Below, piece by piece: positions 1 to 10,713 of a stretch of DNA of 64,000 nucleotides. A program made the position numbers and the translations under genes. Each line of letters opens with the position of its first letter. Positions within the stretch are counted from its first letter, which is position 1. Source of the stretch: Limanda limanda (taxonomy: Eukaryota; Chordata; Actinopteri; Pleuronectiformes; Pleuronectidae); the NCBI RefSeq assembly GCF_963576545.1, contig NC_083646.1, positions 16,965,961-17,029,960 of the forward strand, written 5' to 3'. The notes beneath the pieces are model-generated. The model was given only the letters and a program-made list of their open reading frames with translations, searched no databases and was not told the DNA's origin.

Positions 1-157
1 CCCGGGGGACTCGAGGAGGATGTGGCTCTGAGACGAGGAACTGTTTCAGGCTTGGTCTCACCACGCAGTGGGTTCTTTTCTGGAGAGCCAGTGTCTGGTT
101 TAGGGGAACCAGCGGGAGGCCTGCTGCTCTCTGGGTTAGGGGGCGGAGATTTGGTAG
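1..157 (-). CDS. carmil1: carmil1 exon 35 (cut by window edge): proline-rich tail
   Basis: Encodes ATKSPPPNPESSRPPAGSPK, then PDTGSPEKNPLRGETKPETV, then Ser/Pro-rich sequence to the edge. GSPEKN matches human GTPEKN in the proline-rich domain. Acceptor TTTTTTCAG at 158-159. The exon continues beyond base 1, and the remaining C-terminus (about 100-150 residues in human) is outside. Confidence 0.9.
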
Positions 158-1132
158 CTGAAAAAACACAAAAGAAAGTAAATTAGATGTAAAACTTGTA
201 AAACATCAATCCAAAACTTTTTTCTAAACGGCAAATCTAATAATAATGGAGGAAGTGGCTGTGTGTGTCTATTTTGACCTTCTGATCAATTCCAAACTTG
301 GCGAGTGTGATGCTGAGAACCTGAAGAAGTGCTATGCTTACTGAAATTCATGAGAAAACTTCAAACATCAAATTTCTGTTAGTTATCTGAAAAAAGGAGC
401 TACTACACTACATGGGCAGTGGCGCACTCGGTTAATTTCCATTGCACAGAGTTCAACTAGGACTTTAATTTCTACGCTGCCCCCGAGGGATGGGAATCAA
501 TAAGATGTTGTGGATACCAATGCAATTATTGATTCTTCTAATCTATCCAATTCCTTAGCGGTTCCCTCAATGATTCTTAATCAATTTTCTGTGTGGACAG
601 AAACGCCCCAGTGCTTTCATTACAATCCTCCCTGCTGGTATCGATAAAAGGAATTGATAAGCATGGGGGTTCGTATGATTTCGATGGTTTGGACAATTTT
701 GAACCAGTGCTCTATTCCCTTCTCTACCATCGCCCAGACGCTCAGAGCAGAGCTGAGCAGCAAACTCCCGCTGTAACAGATGTGCAGTGTGACGATGATA
801 AGATAATGCTCTCGAAAAAGCTGCAGGTCAAAAAATCAGCCCCTACTAACAGGCTGATTTTGGTTCAGTGTTGCACTAGTCTAGTAAATGCAGCAAAAAT
901 ATTATATTCTTTAATCAGAACAGATCAAAAAGTTGATATCAATGGAGATATATGCTAGTTGAAGGTAGCTCGCATGCACATATTTAATGGTTTAAGAAAA
1001 AGTCTTGACTGACTCTAAAAACAATTTACTTCAATAACAGATAACAGGCCAAATCAGATCAACACTAACTGTCAACACATGTCAGAGAGGTTTATTGCCC
1101 ATAATGAAAAGTAAATGTAGAATAAAACTCAC
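158..1132 (-). other. carmil1 intron 34
   Basis: AT-rich sequence between exons 34 and 35. The 121-codon open frame on the plus strand at 593-958 has no recognisable domain. I see no other feature. Confidence 0.7.
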
Positions 1133-1169
1133 CTGTTGCATTACTCTCAGGTCTATCAGGGCTGGAAGA
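1133..1169 (-). CDS. carmil1: carmil1 exon 34: short tail exon
   Basis: A 37 nt exon encoding SSSPDRPESNAT plus the first base of Gly or Ala. It resembles human DSSSPALSGVE. Acceptor CCTTCAG, donor GTGAGT. Phase fits both neighbours (0 in, 1 out). Conservation is low here, so support rests on the splice sites and frame. Confidence 0.75.
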
Positions 1170-2903
1170 CTGAAGGAAACACAAGGACATTATTCAGTTT
1201 CATGAATAAAGTAAATATGGAATGGAATGTTACTCCTCATGCAAAACCTAATTAAGATCGTATTCTACAGTTTAAGTAAATTTGATATATATTTGATTTT
1301 CAGATTTAAGTTATTTTAATTGTACGTGCAACTTTTCAACAGAGGGGGGCGCCTTTGTGTAAAATAAGACACACACATGGAACCCAGCCAGAACAAGCAG
1401 ATGGCAGAAGTAGCTTTAGTGCCGCTGATACAAGGACAGTAAAAACCCCTAATGCTGCAAACACTATAAACCTCTTACTACACACACGGTTTACAAAGTG
1501 GTGACTTGTGAGGGACCAATTATACGTCGAGTGAACACACACAGGTGCCAACACCAACTCACCGCTTTAATGCTGACACACACCAGTTGCCTTCATAAAT
1601 CTCTGTGGATACATGTTGTCCCAGTAATTTGGCAGAATAACGCCATTATTTATTTTAGATATTAATTAATCTCTTTGTTTAGCTTTTTCAGGAAATAGTA
1701 ATAAATTACATAGGAAAGAGAGAAATGTATTGAATTCTGGAATTTGAAGTAATATAAAAAGGGAAACATATCTCATAACATTTACATCCTACAGTGAGTT
1801 ATGAGAATTTACAGGTCAGCCCTCTTTCTTGTCTTCATTCTGTTGATGTGCTTCTCATGCTTTAATCTTTTCCTCTGCACCTCCTTCCCCTCCTCCTCCT
1901 CCTTCCATCTTGTCCTCTGGCAAAAAAAAATCTGGGTTGTTTGTGTTTTTATGTCAACATGTCGACCGGCACAATGACTAGCCTGGAGATAAATGCTAAT
2001 CTTAGCATCTGCGCGTGCGTGCGTGCATGTATGCGTGTCAGTCAGTCTTTCTTATTTCATGTCGTCTCCCAGCATCCTCCGTGTGTGTTGACAGAACAGT
2101 GTTGACAGGTGGAGGCTGAACACCTTCAGCAGCTTGTCCCCAAAACAAAATGTGTCCTGGTTGAAACAAGCATCTCTCTGAACCTCGCTGCTCGCTTAAC
2201 ATATACACACCAATAGTCAAAAGTCTGAGTTATAGTTCATCTATAATTGTCACTTTATTTTGAAAATCATGAATAGTTATGTCTTCGACCAAAACTGTTT
2301 ATATTAGGTCTCCACAAAACTTTAAAAACACTTACATTGAATGCAATCATTTTTAGTATATTTTGCATTCAACATGATATTAAAGAAATAAAGATTAAAG
2401 ATATTGTTGGGTCTCCATTTTGACTCCGCACCAGCCGCAGCACACTTTTCCCAAATTTCTCGACCTGTTTCTTCTTTACTGTGTTTTTAAATAAAGGCCA
2501 AAATCCCTTATAAATGAATGTTCAACATAAATGTTGCTGGTGCACGGAAATCGAGCTGAACGATTAGTTAATTCACCAAATAGCTGATCAACAGAAAAAT
2601 AAAACATTAAGTTGATTTAGTAATAACTTTTCTTTTCATTTTCAAGCAAATTCTTTATTATTTGGACTCAGACCGAACAAGATATTTGATGACCTCCTGT
2701 TTAATTCTGTGATGTTGCGATGGAAAAGATTTACAGTTTATTTTACCACCTATAAAAACAATAATGGGAAGGAAAATAACCTTCACATGTGGCTGCACAG
2801 GATATTTAATATTTACACTAATGCAGCAGTTCAGCACAACCTCAGCCACATGTTGCTGACTTTTAAATTCCCTTCTTTCCTGTCACTGTTTAAATCACCT
2901 CAC
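1170..2903 (-). other. carmil1 intron 33
   Basis: 1.7 kb between exons 33 and 34. A CT-rich patch lies near 1876-1915 and a short GT/GC stretch near 2010-2035. Human has extra residues here (after AKQEKRA), so a small unrecognised exon is possible, but I found no convincing one. Confidence 0.6.
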
Positions 2904-3114
2904 CTTGTGTGCTCTCCTCTCCTGCTTGGCCTTCATCTCTGCCAGGAGGCCGCTGCCCATAATCTGCATCCCCGGGTACCGCCTCCCTCCCTGAGGACTG
3001 CCCCTGCCGTCTGAACCCTCCCACGGCTCGTCCATGGAATCAGGCGTCCTCAGCTCGTCTGATCGGTCTGAGCTGCTGCTGTAGTCTGTGGGCTGCGAGC
3101 GACTGGAGGCATCT
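2904..3114 (-). CDS. carmil1: carmil1 exon 33: tail region with MGSGLLAEMKAKQE box
   Basis: Ser-rich start (SSSSDRSDELRTPDSMDE; human KTPDSFEE), then GGRRYPGMQIMGSGLLAEMK and AKQERRAHK. The latter is close to human AGRRYGVQVMGSGLLAEMKAKQEKRA. Acceptor CTGTAG, donor GTGAGG. Ends in phase 0. Confidence 0.94.
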
Positions 3115-3298
3115 CTACAGCGCAGACGGAAATGATTAGTGAAGCTGGATTCCACTGGTGCATTCATTCACCAGTTGAATGAAACAAGTACGTAAATCAG
3201 TATATGAAACCTTCTGATACATACCTATAGATAAACAATATAAGCCTGACAGTATTGGTAGATAATAGGAAAATAATTCAGTTTTTGTTCATCTATAC

Positions 3299-3526
3299 CT
3301 TGACTTTGACTCAGGTGCTGGGCTCTTCACTGCCACCTTTGGTGAGGAGGGCTCCTCAGGGATGGTGGAGGCCGGTGCTGAGGACGTACCAGAGGATAAA
3401 GGAGTCGTCTGGGTTTTCTCCGATTTATCTGCTTTGTCAGATTTGGTGGATCGTTTGATTAGGTTGAGGAATCCTCCTTTCTTCTTTTTCTCTCCATCTT
3501 GAGACTCCGAATTCTTTAGGGAACGT
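3299..3526 (-). CDS. carmil1: carmil1 exon 32: basic and Ser/Pro-rich region
   Basis: Contains GEKKKKGGFLNLIKRSTKS, matching human KSSGFLNLIKSRSKS. This may be the basic/hydrophobic membrane-binding segment described for CARMILs. It continues into low-complexity Thr/Ser/Pro with IPEEPSSPKVAVKSP (human TEEPSSPKGAVRSP). Acceptor TGCCAG, donor GTATAG. Starts and ends in phase 2. Confidence 0.93.
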
Positions 3527-3714
3527 CTGGCAAAGATAAAGAAAGGCAGATAGAGGGACCAAAGGAAAAATATTTAACATGGTTAATGTGTATAAAACGC
3601 AGACAATTACAAATATTGGTAACAGCCACTCATACCTAAATACACTTCCACTTGAATACAATCTAATACATGTCAGTCGATAATGAGGAGAAAACAGTTA
3701 TTGCATTTTCCTTA

Positions 3715-3888
<174 letters not shown>

Positions 3889-3988
3889 CTAATATCTTGA
3901 CCATTTGACAAACAGTGGAAATGCGTGAGACAAAGCCTTGTTATAGATTTAAAGTCGTAAGTGCAGCGGTAAGTTTATTTTGACTCAC

Positions 3989-4215
3989 AGGTACTTTGCT
4001 GGAATGTCTTTTTTTGTTTCTGCGTGGACGCAGTTTGGTGAAGTGCTGCAGCTTCTTCTCCTCCTCAGAAGGCAGCTCCACCATCTTTCCCGGCAGACGG
4101 TGCTCCAGTTTGGGCAGGACCTGAGACGGAGTAGGCGGAGTCTGAGATGATGTTGAAGTGTCATCCACATGGATGGGAACGTCCTCCAGAGCCTTGTCCA
4201 GGTCAAACTCCATCT
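3989..4215 (-). CDS. carmil1: carmil1 exon 30: CPI motif
   Basis: Begins [19 protein letters not shown] and carries the capping-protein-interaction motif [14 protein letters not shown], ending near KVP. The family consensus is L-x-H-x-T-x-x-R-P-K followed by basic residues; here R-P-R replaces R-P-K. This region binds capping protein and lowers its affinity for barbed ends (family knowledge). The segment between, rich in Ser/Thr/Pro ([13 protein letters not shown]), differs from human. Acceptor CTACAG, donor GTGAGT. Ends in phase 0. Confidence 0.95.
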
Positions 4216-4374
4216 CTGTAGGTTTATTATTAAACATCAGTTAAATATTTACTCCCAACTACAGCAAGTTGTATCAGGCCAAATAGTCACCGAAAAGAGG
4301 CAAGTATTTTAGAGTTTGAATTAAAACAAATGTCTGATGAAATATAAACTAAAAAAATCAAATGAACTACATAC

Positions 4375-4441
4375 CAAAGGCACGAGACACTGGTCGAAGC
4401 ATTCTGCTGTGGATGCTTTTCCTCTTGGTTTTAGGAGTCAT
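4375..4441 (-). CDS. carmil1: carmil1 exon 29: basic linker
   Basis: Encodes [20 protein letters not shown] then AF. Human [22 protein letters not shown]. The basic stretch lies just before the capping-protein-binding region. Acceptor CTTCAG, donor GTATGT. Ends in phase 1. Confidence 0.95.
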
Positions 4442-5653
4442 CTGAAGAGGAGACAAACATTAGTGAATATCGGTGGAAGCTGCGAATCCAAAAACCGAAA
4501 CTTTCCTTTGCACAATTGATGCCTGAATAAGTATTTAAGTTTTCACATGCCATATGGTGCATGTTCAAGTTAAAACTGAAAATTTAGATGATTAAATTAC
4601 AGACAATTTAAGACTTCTTGGAAACCCTGGGAGATGAGCAGTGCAATGTGGTTTGACACATTCAAAATATGTATTGTATTGTTTCAGTTTGACATACAAT
4701 TTGGAAAGTGAGTGATGAAGTGACGGACAAATGGCTGTATGCCCCTACTACAGTCATACTGTTGTTTTCTACTCTTTTTAAAATTGACCGAGTACAGGAG
4801 GTTCTCTGTGCCGTAGAAACACACTACAGCAGAGAGGAGTGTGTGAGAGGCAGTGAGGAGAGACAGAAAAAGGAAAAGAACAGTGAGGCTTTAAGAAAAG
4901 CTTGAAAGGTGAGCTTAGAGGGACAGTCCAAGAGTACTTACACTGGTGCAGCACAAAGTCTCCATGGAGCAAAGGTAGAAAGAGCAGGAAGAACAGAGGA
5001 ACAGAGGATTGAAGAGAAAGAGAGACAACAAACAGTAAGGCTGAAGAATTAAAAGGAAAAAGATGGAGAGGCAGCCGTGACAGCTGTGAGCTCTAGTTTA
5101 GCCTTTTCACAGTAGAAAGCACAGGAAGGTAGAAGAGAGGTATGAATGAAAAATGGGGAAGAGCAAGAGTATGAAGGCATTAACATACAGATGAGGAATC
5201 TGACAAATATGGTTGTTTCATATCATCAATCAGACTGCTATTCTTTTCTTACTGCCAACAAAAGTATCTATTTACTAGATAACACTAAATATTTAGAGCT
5301 AAAATAACCTATCCCTCATCTCCAGACCTCAATATGGGTTCTGTTATCCTCAAGAATGTATAAGCCATCTTTCATAGGCTGCTTTTATTATTTTGCAAAT
5401 AAAATTGAGTTTACGGAACAGCAAGCTCTTTAAATTATTACCAAAATCAATCCTTTGTTGCTTTTGCTAAAATTAAGGGTCGTCAATTTTTGTTCAGTAG
5501 AGGGTAATATCAATCAACTGTAAAAGAAAACTATTCACAATGTATAAACCAGACCAGCCTTATGTTGATTCTTTACAAATAAAATTCAATCATTGCCATA
5601 ACTGTCTCAGAATATACGTTACATACTCTGAGTTCACACCCAGCCACACCTAC
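4442..5653 (-). other. carmil1 intron 28
   Basis: 1.2 kb. Holds the candidate microexon at 4942-4959 and a GA-rich (plus-strand) stretch at about 4970-5070 which forms its pyrimidine tract in the transcript. Nothing else is recognised. Confidence 0.7.
4942..4959 (-). CDS. carmil1: candidate in-frame 18 nt cassette microexon of carmil1
   Basis: Between exons 28 and 29 (both phase 0 at this join) lies ACTTTGTGCTGCACCAGT, flanked by an acceptor GGAG and a strong donor GTAAGTAC. It would insert TLCCTS without shifting the frame. On the minus strand upstream there is a pyrimidine-rich stretch of more than 60 bases with no AG, a usual feature of regulated microexons. Human CARMIL1 as recalled joins the flanking exons directly, so this would be an alternative exon. 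The same pyrimidine richness could simply be a low-complexity GA repeat. Confidence 0.3.
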
Positions 5654-5794
5654 CATGCACGTCTCCAGATCATCCAGCCTCTCTGCCTCTAATATTTCAG
5701 CCGATGCCCGCTTAGGCATCTTCCCCTCGGGGACGTCCAGATCCAACGAGCCCTGCTGCACCAGAGGGCTACCTCGACGTACCAAATGGTCGGC
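5654..5794 (-). CDS. carmil1: carmil1 exon 28: end of helical region and linker
   Basis: A 141 nt, phase 0/0 exon beginning ADHLVRRGSPLVQQGSLDLD and ending EILEAERLDDLETCM. Human [20 protein letters not shown] ... ERLEDLDTCM. Acceptor TCCCAG, donor GTAGGT. Confidence 0.94.
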
Positions 5795-6200
5795 CTGGGA
5801 GGAGTGGAATAAAGACAGGGTACAGAGAGGAGAGGTGATGTAGAAGGTTAAGAAAAAGAGAAGGATTGGCAAGATAAGATGAGAAGGTGGAAATAGAAGA
5901 GTAAGAAATGGTGGAAATGAGGGAGAAGAGGAAATAAGAGAGACATCAAAGAAAAGGTTTAAATTTACACTTTAAAACTTGGTGGAAAAACAGTGCTGCT
6001 GCATTGGTTTCATGCCCCGGCAACATATTTATCAATTACATGAAAACAACGATACTATGTGAATAATCAGTAATCGGACAGAGTTGAGTGAAGGTAGCTG
6101 TAGCAGAAAATACGTTACAGATAATTAAGCGAGCTCAAATGAACACACATTGTGACTGAATCGATAAACCATTAGAAAACCCTGATGACTGTTATCTTAC
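5795..6200 (-). other. carmil1 intron 27
   Basis: About 400 bases, purine-rich on the plus strand at 5800-5950. No further feature seen. Confidence 0.7.
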
Positions 6201-6288
6201 CAGAGTGTGTTGTGAAGTGGAAAGAGCCTCCAATATCTCATCAACGATGCGATCAGACAGGAAGGACGCTAGACTCAGCTTCACCTCA
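6201..6288 (-). CDS. carmil1: carmil1 exon 27: helical region
   Basis: Encodes [20 protein letters not shown] then [10 protein letters not shown]. Human [30 protein letters not shown]. Acceptor CATCAG, donor GTAAGA. Ends in phase 0. Confidence 0.96.
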
Positions 6289-6384
6289 CTGATGCAAAGA
6301 AAGTATTTTAGAAACCCAACACACGCACACACATATATATATATATACACGCATATTAGTGCTATATAACCCACAAACACACAC

Positions 6385-6560
6385 CTGAGCTTGTTGGAAA
6401 TATCCACTCCCGACTGCTCCAGGAGGGTTTTGGTGACAAAGCTCTTGGGCACGACCATCTTGGCTGAGCTTGTCTTAACCAACTCTGGACGAAGATTACT
6501 ACTCTTCATCACGTGCGGACACAGGGACTCTGCAGTGTCCATCATGGACTCCAACAGAGC
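6385..6560 (-). CDS. carmil1: carmil1 exon 26: helical dimerisation region
   Basis: Encodes [20 protein letters not shown], a middle section [20 protein letters not shown] and an end in KL. Human [20 protein letters not shown] and TLLEQSGIDILNK-type sequence. Acceptor TTCCAG, donor GTGTGT. Ends in phase 2. Confidence 0.96.
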
Positions 6561-6826
6561 CTGGAAGGGGTGAGGATAAGAAGGTGGGGGGATATATTTC
6601 AAAAATCGTCGAATTGATAAACGTTAAGATCGTCTGTTGCTTTACTTCCAGCATCGACAGGCGGCATCCATGTTTTCACTCTTTACCATCATAATGTAAT
6701 AGAATTTATTTTATTTTTATCATACTATAATGATAGTATCTTCTGCAATACCTCTGATCCCTTCTTAGTATTAGATTTTAGGGTTAACGTGCTTTAACAG
6801 GTATTTAGTTGACGTTTTAACTCTAC

Positions 6827-6958
6827 CTGGAGCTGTTGGTCCATGACCGTTGTCACCTCCCCGGCCATAGACTCCAGTTTCTCCTGGATGGGTCCCACTG
6901 AGGAGCCGCTCACCTCGTCTCTGGACGCTGATCCCAGGTGGTAGAGGTGAGGAAGCAG
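6827..6958 (-). CDS. carmil1: carmil1 exon 25: helical dimerisation region
   Basis: A 132 nt, phase 0/0 exon starting LLPHLYHLGSASRDEVSGSS and ending [16 protein letters not shown]. Human [21 protein letters not shown]. Acceptor CCTCAG, donor GTAGAG. Confidence 0.96.
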
Positions 6959-7177
6959 CTGAGGAGACAAAAAGGACGACAAGGAGAGAGTTTTAGACTT
7001 AGGAGAAAAAAACCACAACTCATATTTAATTTTAAAGTTATTCTCCATGTATTTTTGTGTCGTAGTTAAATAATATAATAATACGTCAGATATAGAAACT
7101 GATCTCCAAATGTGTTTGAAGATAAAGTTTGAATTTACACACAACAGTAAGATTGTGACACACGTGTGTCTCCTCAC

Positions 7178-7306
7178 CGTTTTTGAGTTTCTGGCGTCTT
7201 TGATGAGGTTCTCTGCTGACCTGACGTCCTCCAAGATGGCGTCTGTCTCCGAGTTCCTCAGAGAGTTCAGGTGGTCCTGCACCTTCACGCAAATCCTGTC
7301 TATCAT
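7178..7306 (-). CDS. carmil1: carmil1 exon 24: helical dimerisation region
   Basis: A 129 nt, phase 0/0 exon encoding [20 protein letters not shown], then acidic/basic helix sequence ending LIKDARNSKT. Human [20 protein letters not shown]. Acceptor TTTCAG, donor GTGAGG. Confidence 0.96.
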
Positions 7307-7866
7307 CTGAAAAGAAACAAGACAAGTTTTTATGGGATATGTCAAAGCCCAGAAGGTTTAGTGGATGTCCTGACACAGTAACTGATGTGTCAAAATGACA
7401 TTTAAGAGCAACTACAGTTCTATATCATCTATATCCATATGAATTGGAATCAGTCGAATAATATTTGTAAAGTCCAAGTAAACTTTTCCCCAGAAGTAGC
7501 TGCAGAGTGAGCGCTCCTCTCTTTCACTCTGCGCTCTGAGGTAACATCTCTCCAACGTGTCAAAACTTCCTGTCCTCTTGGGGAAGACGTCTGTGATGGT
7601 AAAGGCAGCTGTCCACTCAGGACAAAAGATAAAGTTAACTTCTGTCACCAGCTTAAAATTGATGAGCTCACGGCAACCTAATAACGTTATTAGCATAATT
7701 AGTATGCATTAGCTCGGAGGGTTTGGCTTGTTTATCACATTATGTGAATGTTGCTGTCACCTTGAATGTCACATTGAAACGTGTTCCAAAATCCGGTGGT
7801 TTGATAAAGAGTTGCTTGATAGTTCAATGAATCAAGTGTGTGTGTGTGTGGGTGTGTGTCTCAGAC
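7307..7866 (-). other. carmil1 intron 23
   Basis: 560 bases. A short GT-rich run at 7836-7859 follows the exon 23 donor in the transcript as a CA-rich element. Nothing else is recognised. Confidence 0.7.
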
Positions 7867-7965
7867 CTGTTGTGTAGTTGTGGTGACAATGCCCTGCTGA
7901 AGCCGATAGGCCTGTTCCTGTAGGTATTTCCTGGTCTCGTGGTTCCTGTAGATATAATTCTCAAT
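7867..7965 (-). CDS. carmil1: carmil1 exon 23: start of helical region
   Basis: A 99 nt, phase 0/0 exon encoding [20 protein letters not shown] then [13 protein letters not shown]. It begins the helical dimerisation region. Acceptor GCCTAG, donor GTCTGA (weak). A short (CA)-rich run follows the donor in the transcript. Confidence 0.95.
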
Positions 7966-8073
7966 CTAGGCAAGGACACAAAACCAAAGTCATTAGAATA
8001 AACCAAATACATGATTTAAACAGCAACATTTCATAGACAGAGGAGGAGGAACAAATGGAGCTTATTAAAGTAC

Positions 8074-8167
8074 CTTCAGCAAGGCGTCCTCTGTTTTGTC
8101 TGGACTGGTCTTCAGAGCCTGAGAGGCATCGATGATTGGGATGGGCATGAAACGAATGGTGAAGTTT
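8074..8167 (-). CDS. carmil1: carmil1 exon 22: LRR C-cap
   Basis: Encodes [20 protein letters not shown] then [12 protein letters not shown]. Human [32 protein letters not shown]. Acceptor CATTAG, donor GTACTT. Ends in phase 0. Confidence 0.95.
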
Positions 8168-9638
8168 CTAATGCACACAGCCAAATGACAATATAACACA
8201 TTAGGTCACATTACTGAGTTAAGAAAAAAGACAGAAGCCGACAGAGAAATGAAAAACCTGATGCACTTGCTTTCATTCATTGAACAAATATATGCTTTCA
8301 AGGTTTATACAGCATGTTGTACTTTCATCAATGAGGGAACCGATGAAGGAGGAAATACTGGTTGTATTGTTAAGCACCAGAGAAATCAGATCCGAGGGAA
8401 ACAAGGCTCTTATCACGACCTCATGTGGCTAAAATGGATTCACAGCTGGTGAACCTCCCTCCAGTTTAACAAATATTATGTCACAACAGAATCAAAGAGA
8501 CATCTGCTACTTTTGATCAGATTTCTGCTTGAAAAATCTAACTGTGTTTGCCTCTTGATGAATTAAAGATACTGGTGTGAATAACACATTAACACCGAAA
8601 CCTCTTTGGAAAAAAGGGAATATTTAGGCTATGTGAGTGCGTGTGTGAGTGCCTGTGTGTGCGTGTGTGTGCGTGTGTGTGCGTGTGCGGTAACAAGGCT
8701 GCGATGTGGCACGACCTCTCAGCTGGTATCACACTGCTCTATTAGAGAGCAGCGAAGTGACACCATTGGAGGTTACTGATCTTGAAAGAGAGGTCACCAC
8801 ACGGTATTAATATTCATATTACGATGGAGGAGAGGAAAGAATGAAAGGGACCAAAGAGAAGCAAAAAATACAATATAAAAGAACAGAAAGAAAACATTGA
8901 TTTTGTTCTATGGAACATCTAATGAAAAACCTTTAAAGAATGCACAGAAAACCCAAACACAGGAGACATGGGGAAATTGACTGATACTAATAAAATGCCA
9001 TGCATGCACAGTACACACACACAGTGACCCACACACGCACATGCACACACGCACACACACAGAGAAACTGAACAGATGGAAAATTGTTATTTCAATAATA
9101 CAATACAGGGAGTCAGAGAGGAAATAGGGAGCTGTGCTGCTGGGAGAATATGATAAACAGAGACAGGAGATGAGACGGAGGATGTACAGATGTGTCCCAG
9201 AAGTAAATTTAGTCAGACGCTCACACAGAATATTGAACCTTAAGATGATCAGACAGAAGATACAGTAGACACAGGTCTGATTTATTCAGCCTTGACTTTT
9301 TGTCTCCAGCTTTCTCTGAGTCTGAGCATCTTTCCTTTGTTGTAGTATTCCCTGTGTGTGTGTGTGTGCCCCTCTCTCTCCCCTCTCCAGCTTCCTGTCT
9401 CTCATCCTTTCCTCCTGTCTACACACAGCTCAAGGTTTCCTCCTGCTCGGCATTCGGCAGAGTGACATCTGAGCAGCGACAGCTAAATAACTCATCAATC
9501 CCACTCAGCGTGTAACACACGATTTTGGTACATTATTAGATTTCATTTAACTGGAACACAAGTAGAGAGTCATCAACATACAATTATACTGTATATATAC
9601 AGGACTCACAAAAAAAACATAGACGCAGTGTCACTCAC
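8168..9638 (-). other. carmil1 intron 21
   Basis: 1.5 kb. Contains short GT-rich (8638-8690) and CA-rich (9010-9062) simple sequence, and GT/CT-rich sequence at 9350-9420. No gene seen. Confidence 0.7.
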
Positions 9639-9707
9639 TTCTCCAGAGCAGCTGCTACATCCTGAAGACCTTGAGGGCTGGTGTTGTTCCTATCCCAGAT
9701 CACAGTC
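9639..9707 (-). CDS. carmil1: carmil1 exon 21: last LRR
   Basis: Encodes RTVIWDRNNTSPQGLQDVAA then ALE. Human [23 protein letters not shown]. Acceptor TGTACAG, donor GTGAGT, ending in phase 2. Confidence 0.95.
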
Positions 9708-9789
9708 CTGTACAAAAAACGAAAGAAAAAGGTACATGTCATCAAAAATAATTAGTCATGTCAAGACATTTGCATGGGTCTCTGAACAT

Positions 9790-10335
9790 GTAGGCTCAAA
9801 TGACAATGCAAATGTCTCTTTGTTACCACAAAGTACAACTAGAGGGGCAACCAGATCTAATCCAAAAATGATTATGTCATTCCTCTGGTCATACTCCACC
9901 CCTCCACAAAATGTCATGACGTCCATTCAGTAGTTGTTGCATAATCCTGCTACATAACAAACACAGCAATGAAAACACTAGAATGGCACCAAAGGACATA
10001 TCTTGGTCAAGGCCAAACAGTCCTCTTATGGAACCAAACTTGAATTCACTAGATCTGGATTTTAATCTGGATCTGATACATTTTTTTTCTAGATTATCTT
10101 TATCAAGATAAATTATAATTCTCTGAGAAATCAACACTTTTGAAGAAGTCCATATCTCATAAGGTCCATATCTCACAATGTTAAAGTATGTGATAAAAAT
10201 CCGCCACCTGATCAGGAGCCGCACCAAAATTCAATGGGTTCTTCCTTATGTTATGCCAAACCCATCCACAAAATGTCATGATAATCTGTTCAGTAGTTTT
10301 TGCGTATTCCTGCCAATAAACAAACTAAACAAATA
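9790..10335. repeat. two related copies of a dispersed teleost-type repeat
   Basis: Two blocks share the string CCACAAAATGTCATGA followed by TTCAGTAGTT and TGC(A/G)TA-TCCTGC, at about 9903-9960 and 10264-10330. Similar text is common as dispersed repeats in fish genomes (recalled, not searched). Related sequence in the reverse sense occurs near 35430 and 61080 in this window. Confidence 0.55.
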
Positions 10336-10540
10336 CAATCGCAGATGAAAACGTAACAGTAACTACACATAAGTAATTTCTATATATATAAACTATTGAT
10401 AGTCTATAATTACACTTGTCTGTTTGTATTTTATCTTGTCGGTAACACTTTGACATTTTAACCCATTATGTCTCCTCTATTGACTGCATATAACAGTCAC
10501 ATGTCATCACTGTGACCCGTTGAACCGGTCGTGTATTGAC

Positions 10541-10713
10541 CTGAGTTTGGAGTTGATCTGCAGTGCCTTGGCCAGCATCTTGGCTCCCATGTCTCCCATG
10601 GCGTTGCCACTGATGTCCAGTCTGGTGAGTGAGGAGTTGCTGCCAAGGGCGTTGAGAACGATGGTCAGATCGCTCTTTAGTCGGGAGTCTGCTAGAGACA
10701 GGGAGGTGAGGGG
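10541..10713 (-). CDS. carmil1: carmil1 exon 20: two LRRs
   Basis: Encodes [20 protein letters not shown], a middle section with [20 protein letters not shown], and an end in KALQINSKL. It is the longest LRR exon and carries two repeats. The acceptor CCGCAG has a poly-C pyrimidine tract; the donor GTCAAT is weak. Ends in phase 2. Confidence 0.96.

Noticed and set aside
593..958. Plus-strand frame of 121 codons
   Set aside because: No recognisable domain, lies inside a carmil1 intron, no start context or splice support.
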